Assembly: GCF_001039355.2 (NCBI RefSeq)
Contig: NW_019775554.1
Location: forward strand, 52,077 to 113,609
Source of the DNA: Lingula anatina
Lineage: Eukaryota > Brachiopoda > Lingulata > Lingulida > Lingulidae
Length of the DNA stretch: 61,533 nucleotides
Reading direction: 5' to 3'
This document shows, piece after piece, positions 10,801 to 23,100 of this stretch. Every line of letters begins with the position of its first letter. Position 1 is the stretch's first letter. The notes under the pieces are model-generated. The model did no database searches, had not been told where the DNA came from, and worked only from the letters and a program-made list of their open reading frames with translations. A program made the translations under genes and the position numbers.

Positions 10801-13047
10801 GTCAAATTCGACCATATAATGTCAATGTAGCGGTCCCTGTCGGGTCGTGCGTGCTCATGGTATAGACCTAGAACGTGGCCGAACTCATGGGCTACCGTCT
10901 GGACCTGCAAGGAATGTGTGAAAATTGGTATCTTGGTATTTTCTGGTCCTGGTGGTATTTAGTTTGGATAGGAGCTAAGTATAAAAGTGAAAGTGAAAGC
11001 GACCCAACATCCAAAATTGCAACTGAAACTGTATTTAACGCACACGCACAATCACTGTACATTTACAGTATTTCGGTGTGAAATCATGATTCCCATGCAG
11101 TATGTCTATTTTTTAAAGAATGTACAATATTTTTACAGTTGTGATCGATTTAATTGTCTCTAATTAAAGAATATGTACTAGTACTACCGTTAAACAGCGA
11201 TGTCCCAGGAACAGGACCTGACGGTTCCCTGTGAAAATGTAGATTCTTCCGGCCCCAACACCACATCTGAATACGTTATATGTAGAAAAAATGTTATATA
11301 CAGTAACACTATAATATATATGCGATATCGACGTCCGCGGTATGTGGAGAGGATGCTTCCGCTTGTCATTTTAATTTTAAGGCGGGTCTATAAAAGGGAA
11401 GGCAGTGTGCATGTTTTTTTTTTATATATTTTCTTTAGCTTGGGAAAATTTGTGAACTTGCCACTAAAGCTGACGAACTTAAATTTTTTTATGGTCAGCT
11501 TTAACAAAAAGTCGTAAAATATTCACTGGAGCTTACAAACTAGAATCTTGCGGTTTAACAAGAACAACGGTCGTCCTTTCGTATTCCTCTTGGTCTTCCA
11601 CCTCCCGGAACTTCACACACGTCTCTAGTTCCCACTCACTGATGGCAGCACGGACTATTTTTCTGTCACTTTCGGCTGCAACGTAACGTTTGCTGGGTTA
11701 TAGTATAAAATGATAATGACACCTGTTCAATAATGCTTATAAACTTTTATCTGTTAAAATAAATACTCATTTATACAATTGCTTTATAATCATGTCCACT
11801 CCAGACAGATTTCTTAAAAAAAGAATAAAAAAAGGATCACCTGTGAAATTTGTAGAGAAAGCATAAGGAACTGGCATGGACCACAGTCGTTTGTCTTTGT
11901 CCTTAAAATCAATTATTTTTCTCTTCCTCCTGTGTTCTGCAGGTTTCCAACGGAAACTGTCCTCAAAGGAGTAGGAGAGCACCTAAAATATATAGACGCG
12001 TTGTACGTGACGTCAAGAGCAGCAACTTGACCAAACTGGCCGTCAAATAGAAATACACGCATCACAAAATAACATGCAACCCAACAGATATTTCCAAATT
12101 TTGTCAATATTTGAAGACATGTCAAGCAACACAGGCCCATAGCCAGGGGGGGTCGGGGGGTTCGAAAGAACCGCCCCTTTTGCTAGGAAAAGGTCCACTC
12201 TGGGTAAAATTTGATCTAGGTACATGAAGGTTTTATGGCAAAAGGTCCGCTTTTTCAGAAAAAGAACCCCCCTTTTGAAATTGCTGGCTACGGGTCTGCA
12301 ACAACCGATTCCTTTCTCATGGAAAGGGCCGTTTGTCTGTGTACAGTATATATCATAATATACTATCTATTCAAATTAAACCTATAACGTTTTAAAGGGT
12401 GATATGTTGCCAGTTAAAAACACGATACTTTTTAAAACTTCTCCGCTAAAATGCACGAACAGCCTGCTTGGTCTACATGTAGCTAAACCGGAAGTGAAGC
12501 AAGCGCTGGGAGCTTATATGACATGCTTATACGATTTTATACTGCCTTCTATTACAGTGTACATGGTTTGTCATCTGGCAAAAGCGGCATACATAATTTG
12601 TTTCATCAAGGAAGTAATATTTACTTCCTTGGTTGCTGTATACGCTATATTTGGTAGTAACAGTTCTATTTTGCGTGACATCTTGTCACTGGTACAGTAT
12701 TATAGGCCTGTAGCACATTTGTCATACATGAAACTATCATATCCGGTAATTAAGCGCCATACATTTTACAGAATTCAATCTACAAATTTACTGAATGAAC
12801 TACTTTTACATTTGGTTGGATATGGCCCCTAAACGTACTTTTCTTTGCTTAGAAGGTACATATGTAAGCCCTTCTGTTGTAACTACATGTATTTGTTCAA
12901 CCAGTCCAGTTTCAGCGTTAAACACCAATGCCACGTACATTTTTTGCGCAGCAGTAAACACCGTAAACACACGTAAATAAAATAAATAAGAGTGCTTACC
13001 TGACAAACTATTGAGACAGCAACTGCTAGATGTGCTTTGTAAATCAT
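7861..13047 (-). CDS. Astacin (M12A) metalloprotease with EGF-like and CUB domains, complete
   Basis: Ten exons on the minus strand: 13047-13000, 11982-11841, 11675-11537, 11266-11188, 10904-10695, 10487-10355, 9731-9597, 9092-8968, 8681-8545 and 8101-7861. Phases agree throughout and sum to 1389 nt (462 aa). Exon 1 encodes a signal peptide (MIYKAHLAVAVSIVCQ). A short basic propeptide with a furin-like RRKRK cluster follows. The mature catalytic domain starts near RLWSMPVPYAF. The zinc site is HEFGHVLGLYHEH (His142, His146, His152) and the Met-turn is SLMHYG. A CQHGGYPDPKSCHRC EGF-like unit and a CUB domain (DPCGG to CGKRFGFRLNYW) follow. The C-terminus is a hydrophobic stretch after RSSRLLAVN, so GPI anchoring is possible. 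The architecture matches astacin-EGF-CUB proteases (nematode NAS and sea-urchin blastula-protease types). Expected location is secreted or cell surface. Divergent from the MAM gene. Confidence 0.9.
12132..12298 (-). mobile_element. CAGGCCCGTAGCC-type MITE, copy 1
   Basis: An element of about 167 bp whose ends read CAGGCCCATAGCC and, inverted, CAGACCCGTAGCC. It is flanked by CAACA on both sides. It is the reverse complement of the copies at 14585 and 14804, sharing the CTTTTTCTGAAAAAG and TTCGAAC segments. It lies in the first intron of the astacin gene. Non-coding. Confidence 0.75.
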
Positions 13048-14353
13048 GCCACATTTCTCAAAACCTACCAATAGAACGATATTACAGCACATACAAGAAA
13101 AAATGCGGTGCTACGCCGCCTGTCACTTCTAATGTAACCAGGAAAATGCGAGAAACATTTAGGACTCAAAAGGAAAGCCCACTGTATGAATCATACAAGT
13201 GAAGTAGCTTAATACTTGTGGTCGTGAATCACGTCAGTTTATATGCCACTTTACGAGATGTCGCTACCGTATGACTTCACAATGCATTCACGGGTTTATA
13301 TTAACACGAACACGGCAGGCGTGTATCTGATTTCTATGGAAAGTGTCAGGTGGTCATTTTTTAAAAGTAAAGCGGCTATTTCTATTCCGTTTATTACTAT
13401 TCGAATGAAACTTACCGGTATTTGTCTTGCGACTTGTCATTAACTGCTACACAGCCCTACCACCAGCACACGAACGAAACGGGGTGCCTCGATATGAAAC
13501 CAGACAACTTTTGTGTTTTTAATCTCCAAATACGAAAAAAAATCAATTAAGCTAATAAATAGGCTAACGTTAAGAACGTATTATATCGTTTGTTTTATAT
13601 TAATTATTATTTAAGATCATAATAATAAACAAGTTGTATTTCGATGTACTCCACGCTATGCCCTTTATATAAAAATAGCAATTTTTACGAGATTACAAAT
13701 TGTATCGCATTGTTTGGTTCCATTGCCTCGCTTTCAAAAATTAGAACAGGCGCTCCAAAATCGTAAAACGAAGTTAAAAATTTTATATTGGCCGAGTTCC
13801 CCCACTGTTAAGAATATCCTCGCAGCATTATCTGCAGTTAACCTTCCTACGATTTTCAATGTATTTTGCAATATAATTTACAATCCTCCAGATGAAGAAT
13901 TTTATTAATCAAGAGTGGGGGAGGGGTGGAAAATCCCCTTGGGGCCACATATAACACTATAAATGCGAAGGGAATCCCCCTTATAATGACGGCAATATGA
14001 ATGTTAATCAGGAAAGTTCGATGGATTTGCTTTTTAAAACATACAATCAACAGAATATTTCTCATATAATTTCTCAAAACAACACCAGAAAGCAAATTAA
14101 ATCAAATCAACCAGACGGTAAACACCGACAGGCTTTGTCAATTTCACTATTTGTTTATTTCAAACAGCGTACTTTTCGCGCATGTGCAGTAGTTTGAGAC
14201 CTGTGCTCCTACCACCTGCGTCTCTCGCCTGAAAACACATTAAGACAAAATGGGGCGGAAAATGTGTGTTTTATGTGAAGGGGATGCATAAGACTGACAC
14301 TGATCTCCACAGTATGTGATGTGGTAACCTAAATAGGGGACTTGATACACTTA

Positions 14354-14567
14354 GGCTCTATTCCCATAGATTTTAGATCGTTCTATCCCCGCGGGGAGTC
14401 TCACTAGATTACTTTCAGATAATCCGACTTAAATGTCCGTCCCGCCTACTACAAGCTGTAAGGGGTAATTAACTTTCGTGTCCGCCCGGCTGACAGCTAT
14501 TTAGCGTGAACCCCCAGGGAGTTAGGTCGATCTAAAGTAGGTCGATCTAATCTATGGAAATGAGGTG
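14354..14567 (+). mobile_element. Harbinger-like MITE family A, copy 1 (TTA duplication)
   Basis: A 214-bp element with inverted termini (GGCTCTATTCCCATAGATTT against ATCTATGGAAATGAGGTG) flanked by TTA (14351-14353 and 14568-14570). It shares its interior with 40177-40384, including CCGTCCCGCCTACTA and TTTAGCGTGAACCCCCAGGG. A third copy is at 17144-17359. Non-coding. Confidence 0.8.
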
Positions 14568-14584
14568 TTACACTCATACATATA

Positions 14585-14754
14585 CAGGCCCGTAGCCAGC
14601 AAAGTCAAAAGGGGGGCTCTTTTTCTGAAAAAGTGGACCTTTTATAATGAAACCTTTGTGTACCTAGATCAAATTGTACCCAGAATGGACCTTTTCTGAC
14701 AAAAAGGGTGGTTCTTTCGAACCCCCCTGAACCCCTTCCCTGTCTAAGGGCCTG
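14585..14754 (+). mobile_element. CAGGCCCGTAGCC-type MITE, copy 2
   Basis: Starts CAGGCCCGTAGCCAGC and ends in GGGCCTG. It is about 90% similar to the copy beginning at 14804, with which it forms a tandem pair. It keeps the CTTTTTCTGAAAAAGTGG segment and the TTCGAACCCCCCTGA segment. Confidence 0.75.
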
Positions 14755-14803
14755 AGTGGTTATTGGTTTAGGACAGGAAAATGTTACTTGATTATTTTAC
14801 TTN

Positions 14804-14978
14804 CAGGCCCGTAGCCAGCAATTTCAAAAGGGGGGCTCTTTTTCTGAAAAAGTGGGCCTTTTATAAATGAAACCTTTGTGTTCCCTAGATCAAATTGTTC
14901 CCCGAAATGGACCTTTTCTGAAAAAAGGGGGGTTTTTCGAACCCCCCCGACCCCCCCCCCCCCCCGGCTACGGACCTG
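14804..14978 (+). mobile_element. CAGGCCCGTAGCC-type MITE, copy 3, beside a contig join
   Basis: It begins one base after the N at 14803 and ends CGGCTACGGACCTG, with a run of about 15 C near the right end. It differs from copy 2 at many sites, so it is a separate insertion rather than a duplicated contig end. Confidence 0.75.
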
Positions 14979-14997
14979 CATATATGTCCCGTCCCAC

Positions 14998-14998
<1 letters not shown>

Positions 14999-15032
<34 letters not shown>

Positions 15033-15121
15033 CAAAGCCTGTTTTTCACTACGACTTAAATTTCTAATTCATTTTTTGTTTGGAAAGACAGCTGAATTTG
15101 AGCCGACTAATGCTTTTCGCG

Positions 15122-15157
<36 letters not shown>
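14999..15157. repeat. (CT)n and (CA)n microsatellites
   Basis: A CT tract at 14999-15031 (one TTT interruption) and a pure CA tract at about 15124-15157, between the MITE pair and the MAM gene promoter. Confidence 0.9.
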
Positions 15158-15159
<2 letters not shown>

Positions 15160-15340
15160 GAAAAACTAAAATGTCGCTAACCTTTTTTTTTTAGCTTTTT
15201 GGCTTATATATATATTCTGTTGTATCCATTTGTTTTATTTATTTACTTATTTAATTTTGGGGAGAGCATCTAATGCCTCCATTTCTTTCGAATAAACATT
15301 GTTAAAAAAAATTAACTCATAGTGGTGACATTAGCCCGTT

Positions 15341-15371
<31 letters not shown>

Positions 15372-15942
15372 TTGTAACTACATGTTAACTGCAATTATTG
15401 TGGGTCTATTCTGGATACAACTTTCTTGGACAAACAAAAGTTAAGTGCTTGCTCATTTTTTAAAGTACACAGCACGCGTTCCCAGAGTCCAATTATCTAT
15501 GTCTACATAACCTGCAAAGCTACTAACCTTTCCCTTTTTTCTCTAGAGGACATTTCATTTTGTAGGGAAACCCCAGTATAGAATACATGTACCTTTTAAT
15601 ATGTCTACAAAATTTCCCTTGGTTTGTCTTAACTGTAAAAATGGTCTTGGAGATGAGAATCAACATGGCAACGAAATAAAAATGACTGCTGTATTGTCTG
15701 GGTGGTTTACGACAACTCATATCTACTGAACACGATAAGATTTAGGGACAAATCAAGAATGGATGGTCGTTGTACTTCAATTATACAAGGAATACATCCG
15801 GGCAACGTAACACGTGAGTCACGTTATCAAGACAATGGGGTTACGTAATGTTACTGCTTATAAGTGTCACTTTCTGGACCCTCCTTTCTCACATTGAGAG
15901 CCACGCTGGGCGAAACAGAGACGGGAAACTATTGTAAAAGAA

Positions 15943-18900
15943 ATGGACACTAAATCATTAGTTATTTTCCTGGCTTCTTTGAGCATAGGTAAGATTATCT
16001 CTGAAAATGAGCGTCTATAATTCATGTATATTTTGTTTCATAATGAAATAAGTCCTCTTTTTAGAATTAAATTCACATGAGTCATGACGTTCCACAAAAA
16101 AATTCAACTAGTAGACATACTGAAGGCTAAATGAATAGCTAACTTTGATTTGAGATTCGAGTATTGTTTCATTTTCCTCTCAACCATTAATTCTTTCAAT
16201 ACCTCTATTGCCCCAACAATTTGGCATACTCAGTGGACATGCATTTTATCTAATAAAAACCTTTTTGTGTGTTATTTGGGAATTATATGTTTTATCATAA
16301 TATTTTATTATATCATAATTTAATACTGAGCTCAGTAATGATTCAACGTGGAGCTTTGGAGCTTGAAGAATTTAAAAATACCTTTCTTTTGTAACCATAC
16401 TTCTAAACAACGAAATATCAATCCATGTATATAACTTTAACAGCCATTATTTAAGACAACTGAATCGGTCTTTATACAAAGTCAGCACACTTAATCACAA
16501 TTACGTTTCGAAATATCAAATTCTTCGACTATTACATACTACATCAAATTTCAATATCACCATCTTATACTACAGCGGTTGCGGATGTCGAGTTCGAGTG
16601 TACCTTTGACAAAGACACCTGTGATTTTAAAGATGATCGTGTTGACGATATCTTTGACTGGAGGATAGGCCAAGGGCCCACGCAGACGCCCTACACGGGA
16701 CCCTCTGCTGACCACACCCTCGGCAACCGTACGTACTGTTAAACATGTAAATTTGCACTTTAAGCCTCGTCATAGGCGCGTTTGCTTGCGCACATAATGA
16801 TTCCTGTCCTTCTTGTGAAGGCTCCAATAAAAGTCTTCTAGATTATGATTATGTTTATTATTTGAATAGTTCAATTGATAGATGGATAAGTATACAGATC
16901 AAACTGATGCCACTGAGTAAATGATTTAGCACATTATTAAACAATATAAGCGATGCCGTTAACTTGCCATTTGACGTTTTATTATTATTATTATTATTAT
17001 CATTATTATTAATATTTACAAGGACAAAGAGGTTTAAATTACAAGACGAAGAGCGAGTTTAGAATATGAAGTCTATGTTAAGTAACTGAATTAGTAACTT
17101 TAAGGCTTATATCGTCCTAAGTTTAGTCGTATGTGAAATCATAGACTGGGTTCCAACAAATTTAGATCGATCTATCTGGATCGGCCTAACTCCCTGGGGG
17201 TACACGCTAAATTGCTGTCAGCTTCCGGGAGCCGAGCGCGCACAAAAGTTTATTACCCCCTTATAGCTTTTAGTAGGCATTTAAGCCGGTGAAGCTGACA
17301 GCAATCTAGCGAGACTCCCCAGGGGATAGATCGATCTAAATATCTGTTAGAATGGTCTCATAGAATATTCTCATTGTGTTTTGGGACACAATATGGACAT
17401 CCCAGAGGAGCTGGTTGACGTTGTCTATCAATTTGATCTCTGCACTCGCGTATTTAATGTGGTCATTACATATCAGTTGACATTACTGTTCGAGTGCCCA
17501 TTGTATCACTTGACCTCGTGATCTGGCGGGCCTTTAGCCCGTAGAGAACGTATCGCGATCACCTACTTGAGATTATCTACGACATCAGCTGATGTGTGTA
17601 CATAGAAGATTAAATTAATACTTGAGAGAAGAGAGTGTTAGTTAAGAGTATCAATTGTTTGAAGATTAGATTGTTTACCTTGCACTTCATAAATGATAAG
17701 TGACCTAGGCATGTATTTAAACTCGTGAATTACCTTCCGAACTAAATGGAAAGAAGAACAGTGTTGCTTTTGAAATGGTACATGTAGCCTGTATACTGTT
17801 CCCCACTGATGTAATTTTATCAGAAATAATAATGACTGAAAAGCGCCTAGAACTAGCATTGTTATAAATATGTAAGACCGAACTCTGTTGATGTGAAGAT
17901 ATCGCATGTTGCTGGAAATTGAGTAAGTTCGGCAATTTGTAATACTTAACAAGCGCTTTATCATGAATATACTTTACTGTCTTCTCTTTATACTAAAATA
18001 TCAATATGCACCTCTTCTCAGGTAACGGGAGGTACGCTCATATAGAAGCCTCCACCCCGCGCAAGGAAGGCCACTTCGCTCATCTCTACTCCAAGGAATT
18101 CCCGTTCAGCTCCCGCCCAAGATGCCTCAATTTCTACTACCACATGTACGGCCTGGACATGGGCAGACTGAACGTATATCTCCACGTGGACGGGGCCAAG
18201 ATGATGATCTGGACTATGGCTGGTAAGCTACATGTAGCAGAGCAGGGATCTTATCTCGACTCTAAAGCCGCGTTTAAAAAGTTTCAGAAAAATGGTAAAA
18301 GCCAATTCAACCTTCGGGAGGTTGCCGTTTGAATGCAACACGTTCAGCCCTTTGAAATCTCTCCCACTTGTTACCATATCGACTGCTTACAAAGGGCTGA
18401 AGCTTTAGAGGTTGCAATCAAGCGAATATAGCTACTGTATAATGATTTGTTAAGACCGTTTTCAATGTGGCTTAAGTTTTCATGCAAATGAACAATGAAT
18501 TATAAAACTAACATTTGATTGCTGATTTAATTGTGTCTAACTCTAAATTAAATAAAGTATAAGTCACCGTTCTGTCTAGAGACATCTTTTTTAATGGGCG
18601 TTAAAATCAGTTCAGAGAACAGAAAGATACCTGTTTTCTGCCGTCACTGTACATTTGGACACGTCATCATTTCATGCTGATCAGGTGACCAGGGTAATAT
18701 GTGGTTACGTGCAAACGCCTCCCTCCCATGCGGCAGATACAACATCATGTTTGAAGGCGTGGTTGGAGACGGTCCTAGATCGGACATTGCCATAGATGAT
18801 ATTGTTGTCTACGATACTGCATGTGATTTGGACGGTAAGTGTTATTCATCTCAAGAGATTTTTTAAAATTGTGTCGTCACAGTATAGTACCTTTTTAGTT

Positions 18901-20082
18901 ATCAATTGTTTGTCAATTAATTGTGTATAAAGTAGATGGATGATAACGATAATCCGTTTTAATTCCCGAAAATTGGTACGGATTTTTGTTAAAGATTTTT
19001 TTTTGTGTGAAATATACCTTGTCTAACAGTACCAACAATTTACAAACATTATTAGCCATGAATAAAAGAATTTATAGAAAAAAAAAAACACTCGTGTCAA
19101 CCTTCAGCTGCAGCAACTGCCGGTCCATGTATAAACGACACCGCGGCTTTTCCGACCACCACCACCCTCCCCCCTCTCCCCACGGGACCGGGGGCAACCA
19201 TACCCCCCAAATCACGCCTGGTCAACCCTGGGATCGCCAACTTCCAGAGCAACACACTAGTCTTTATCTGCCAGTTCGATAGCAATTTCTGCGGTATGAA
19301 CCAGGATAAGTCAGACCAGCTAGACTGGGCTAGGAGAAGGGGGAGAGCATCTAGCACGTTTTCTGGCCCAGCGAACGGAGACCACTCTGGAAACAACGGT
19401 ATGCCTATTTTTTCCATGTCTGAAATAAGACGTGCCCTGTCATATTAAATGCTATGCAGCCATTTTCATTTTGTCTTATCTAATGCACGATAATGCCATT
19501 ATGGCCAATAAGCAAAAGCACTGTCACACCTGACACAATGCAGCATTTAGACTTGGTCACATCTAGCACAATGCAGTTCTCTGACATAGTCACATCTAAC
19601 GCAATACTGAATACAATTAGAGCAATTAAAGCCAAACAGATCATCGAGTAAATTTTCTTTTAATTTTCTTCCGCGTGATTTAAAATTATGGCGGCCGTAA
19701 TCCTATGTAACCGTGGAAGTTGACTGGATTACATTTACTCTAATACGAAGAATTATTTTCGGAACAGTGCCACAACAAAATATCTACGCTTTTCATCACT
19801 ATTTGTAGGTTACTACATTTACTCACGATCCAGCGGAAGGAAAACGGGAGACGTTGCCAGGCTCTTGTTACCAACTCTAAATAACACTGACGACAAATGC
19901 CTAGAGTTCTACTACTACCAGTATGGTATAGACATGGGAAAACTGAATGTAGGGGCTTACAGTCTGCAGACAGCCACTCACTCCACGTTATGGGAAGTAC
20001 AGGGCGAAGGTTGGTGTGTTCTTTCTGATAGTATTTTCATGTTGATCGGTAGGGTGTTTTTAGACAAAATAACGATTATTAC

Positions 20083-20143
<61 letters not shown>

Positions 20144-23100
20144 TATTTTATTTTATTATTATTATTTTTTTTTTTTTGTTATCATTCTATATTTTCACTC
20201 CAGATATGTTAAGGTTGGCTTGTTTATTTATCTTTTATTTGTCGAGTGGTTTCTTTTGTGGCTTTCATTGTAATGAATTAGAAAAAAATGTTTTGTAATT
20301 ATGCTTTTACAGTTAAAGAATAGTTTTTGGTGACTATTTTGAGATATATGTCGAACATGTTTCACGACACATGTTGCACGTGCTCTTTTCTACTTACAGT
20401 CACCACAGGGAGCACGTATGGCGGAACTGCAGGTGGAGCGCCGTGTGTCTTCCCCTTCACGAAGAACTACTTTTCCACCTTCTCCACTTGCACGAGCTTT
20501 CTAAACTTTGGCAACGACGAGCCGTGGTGTGGCACGGACAAAACTGCAAACAAGTGGGGGAAATGTTACCGTGAGTACTCTTATCCACATTTAATATACT
20601 TACGTATGTAAGTGCTAAGCATTAGTCCAATAGAGGTACTTTTTATTTTGCGAAGAACCTTTGTTTAATTGTTTTGAAAAAATATACGTGGTTCTTTGTT
20701 TCACAATTTTAATTTGCGTCAATTGCCATTTTGCTCTTTGAATTATATTTCGAGCCTTTGAAGATCCGGATAGGCCCTTATATTCAGTAAAGAACTCTGG
20801 TGTTTGCATAAGCTTCCAATCTTAGAAATTTTGAATTTATATTTTCTGTCTCAGGTTCTGGGGTCAAACAGTGGCAGCGGGCCCTGGTGAATATTGCCGG
20901 AGACGTGCCCACCATAAGTATTGAGACTGTGATGACAAGTAACAGCTTCTACAGTGATTATGCTATAGATGATATCAAGATAGGGCTTGGGAAATGTCCC
21001 GATATCCCAAGTAAGTAAGTTAATTGAGAAGGGAGTAGAGGGACAGAAGCGTGACGAAGTTAAACAGTTTGTGCACGTATATCGACTATATATATATATA
21101 TATATATGAGTTTAAACCTATGCTTTCAGGAAATAAGCTTTTCAGCTATGTTATTCCGCTTTTAATATTCTTAACTTTATTGTATAAAATAACGGTATTC
21201 TAGTTTATGCCAGTGCGTATTTTTAATTTTATATAATATTATAATAATGATTCCATACACAAAAATGATACAAAATAACAACATGAGTCACACAATCGAA
21301 CAGCTGATACCATAGGTAATATGCCTTTATTACAGCGCCAGTTCGTCCTACTCTGGAACCTGCTCCTCCAGCACCGACCCCGTCTTCAGGTATTGTGTTA
21401 GTTGATCTGTGTTATCACACCTAACACAATTGCCCTGTGTTTCTGTATCTTGTAATATAAATGTTTCATTAACCTTAACAACGTTTGTTAATCCTTAAAA
21501 AAGAAACAAGTAAATTGTGTCATCTTTTCTTTGAACTTATTTAACTTAATATAAAAAATATTTAATGAAGAGACTAAAAATACACAACCGTAATGTGGAC
21601 AGATTTTCTTGTCTTTCTTTTGAGACGCCTAACACTTTATTAATTCTTTCAGCCTCAGACATTGAGTTTGATTGCACGTTTGACGATGACAACTGCGGCT
21701 TTAAAGATGACAAAACTAACGATGATTTTGACTGGAGGATAGGGTCAGGCAAGACCCAGACTGACCGCACCGGACCCTCCAGTGACCACACCCAAGGGTC
21801 ATGTAGGTTCTTTTGACCTCCGTATTTAAGCTATCATTTTGGCATTGCACTTCAAGACTAATAATTCTGGATGTATTACCACGGGGATACTACCACAGCC
21901 ATTGTTACTGCAACTTTAGGTGCTAAAGAAAAGGACACGATTAAGCAGACCTAAGTTGTAATAAAATGTGACATTTCATTCACCCGATTTAAAGATCCTG
22001 GTCGGTGGAAATATTTCATAAATCAACACAGCAGGATCTTTAATTTGTATTTTAGGAGATGGCTAGCAAAATGAGCCTCTATAAAGTTCTTTTTTCCAGG
22101 GCGAGGCAAGTACGCACACATAGAGGCCTCGTATCCACGTAAGCCAAACGAGGTTGCCCGTCTCTACTCTCCAGAATTCTCGTTCTCGCCGCAGCAGCGC
22201 TGCCTCAACTTCTTCTACCACATGTACGGGAAGGATATCGGCCGCCTCAATGTCTACCTTCACATAGATGGCGCTACGGTGCAGATGTGGTCTCTTACCG
22301 GTAAGACAAACTACGGATTTTGGCGTGGATTTTATAATGTAATTTGTAAAATGAACTGTTGTAGTATAAAATACCCTGTATATTACTTTTTTTCATTAGG
22401 GTAATCACTTAGTTTATTTTTTAATTTTTATTAATTTATTTATTTATTTTTGAAAAAGTTTTACTTTTTAACTTGACTTTTTACCATTTTATAGCAAATT
22501 CCTAGCTTGTATTTTTGCGATTTTATTGTGCTATGTATCTTTACATGCAGTTACTTAAAGGAACAAAAATATAAAAGATAAGTGCGCTTTGATTTAAGTG
22601 ATCATCTCTGTTTACGTCCGGCGATTTATCTCCATTTAAGGCGAACAGGGTAACGCTTGGTATAGGGCCAATGCAACCCTCCCGTGCGGCAGGTACGAGA
22701 TTATGTTTGAGGGCGTCATGGGCAACGGTTACTTCGCGGATATTGCCATTGATGACATCACAGTGGTAAAGGGGCCTTGTGTGGCACAGCGTGAGTGTCG
22801 AGATGTTTGGTGTACTTAATTTTCATTATTCATATCATATACGGACAATGAACTTTGTGTTATTATTTTTTTTTTCAGTCTTAGCACATCGAATCTTTAT
22901 ATTTTTTCTCCATTAATATTTGGATAATAATATGAATTTCATAAATTAATCATTTAAGGACTGCTAAGATTAGGAAAAAAGGCTCTTGAAATTGGAATAT
23001 TTAGAAACGCTTGATTCTGTTATACTGGGTACAGTACGTATACATTGTTTTCTGCATTAAAGACTGACGTTTGTTATCCTTTTAGTAGATATATTATTAT

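Larger units (their letters stand above)
13048..15942. other. Head-to-head intergenic region, astacin and MAM genes
   Basis: It contains both promoters, a Harbinger-type MITE (14354-14567), two GTAGCC-type MITEs (14585-14978), a contig-join N (14803) and (CT)n and (CA)n microsatellites. The short open frames in it have no recognisable domains. No gene is called. Confidence 0.55.

Noticed and set aside
12404-12832. 142-codon plus-strand frame in the astacin gene's first intron
   Set aside because: No recognisable domain or compositional signal of coding; opposite strand to a well-supported intron.
15124-15157. CRISPR-like or satellite array
   Set aside because: Simple (CA)n microsatellite. 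No repeat-spacer structure was seen anywhere in the window.
18310-18410. Short inverted repeat (TTCAGCCCTTTG / CAAAGGGCTGAA) as a MITE
   Set aside because: The arms are only about 12 bp with no target duplication; too short to support.
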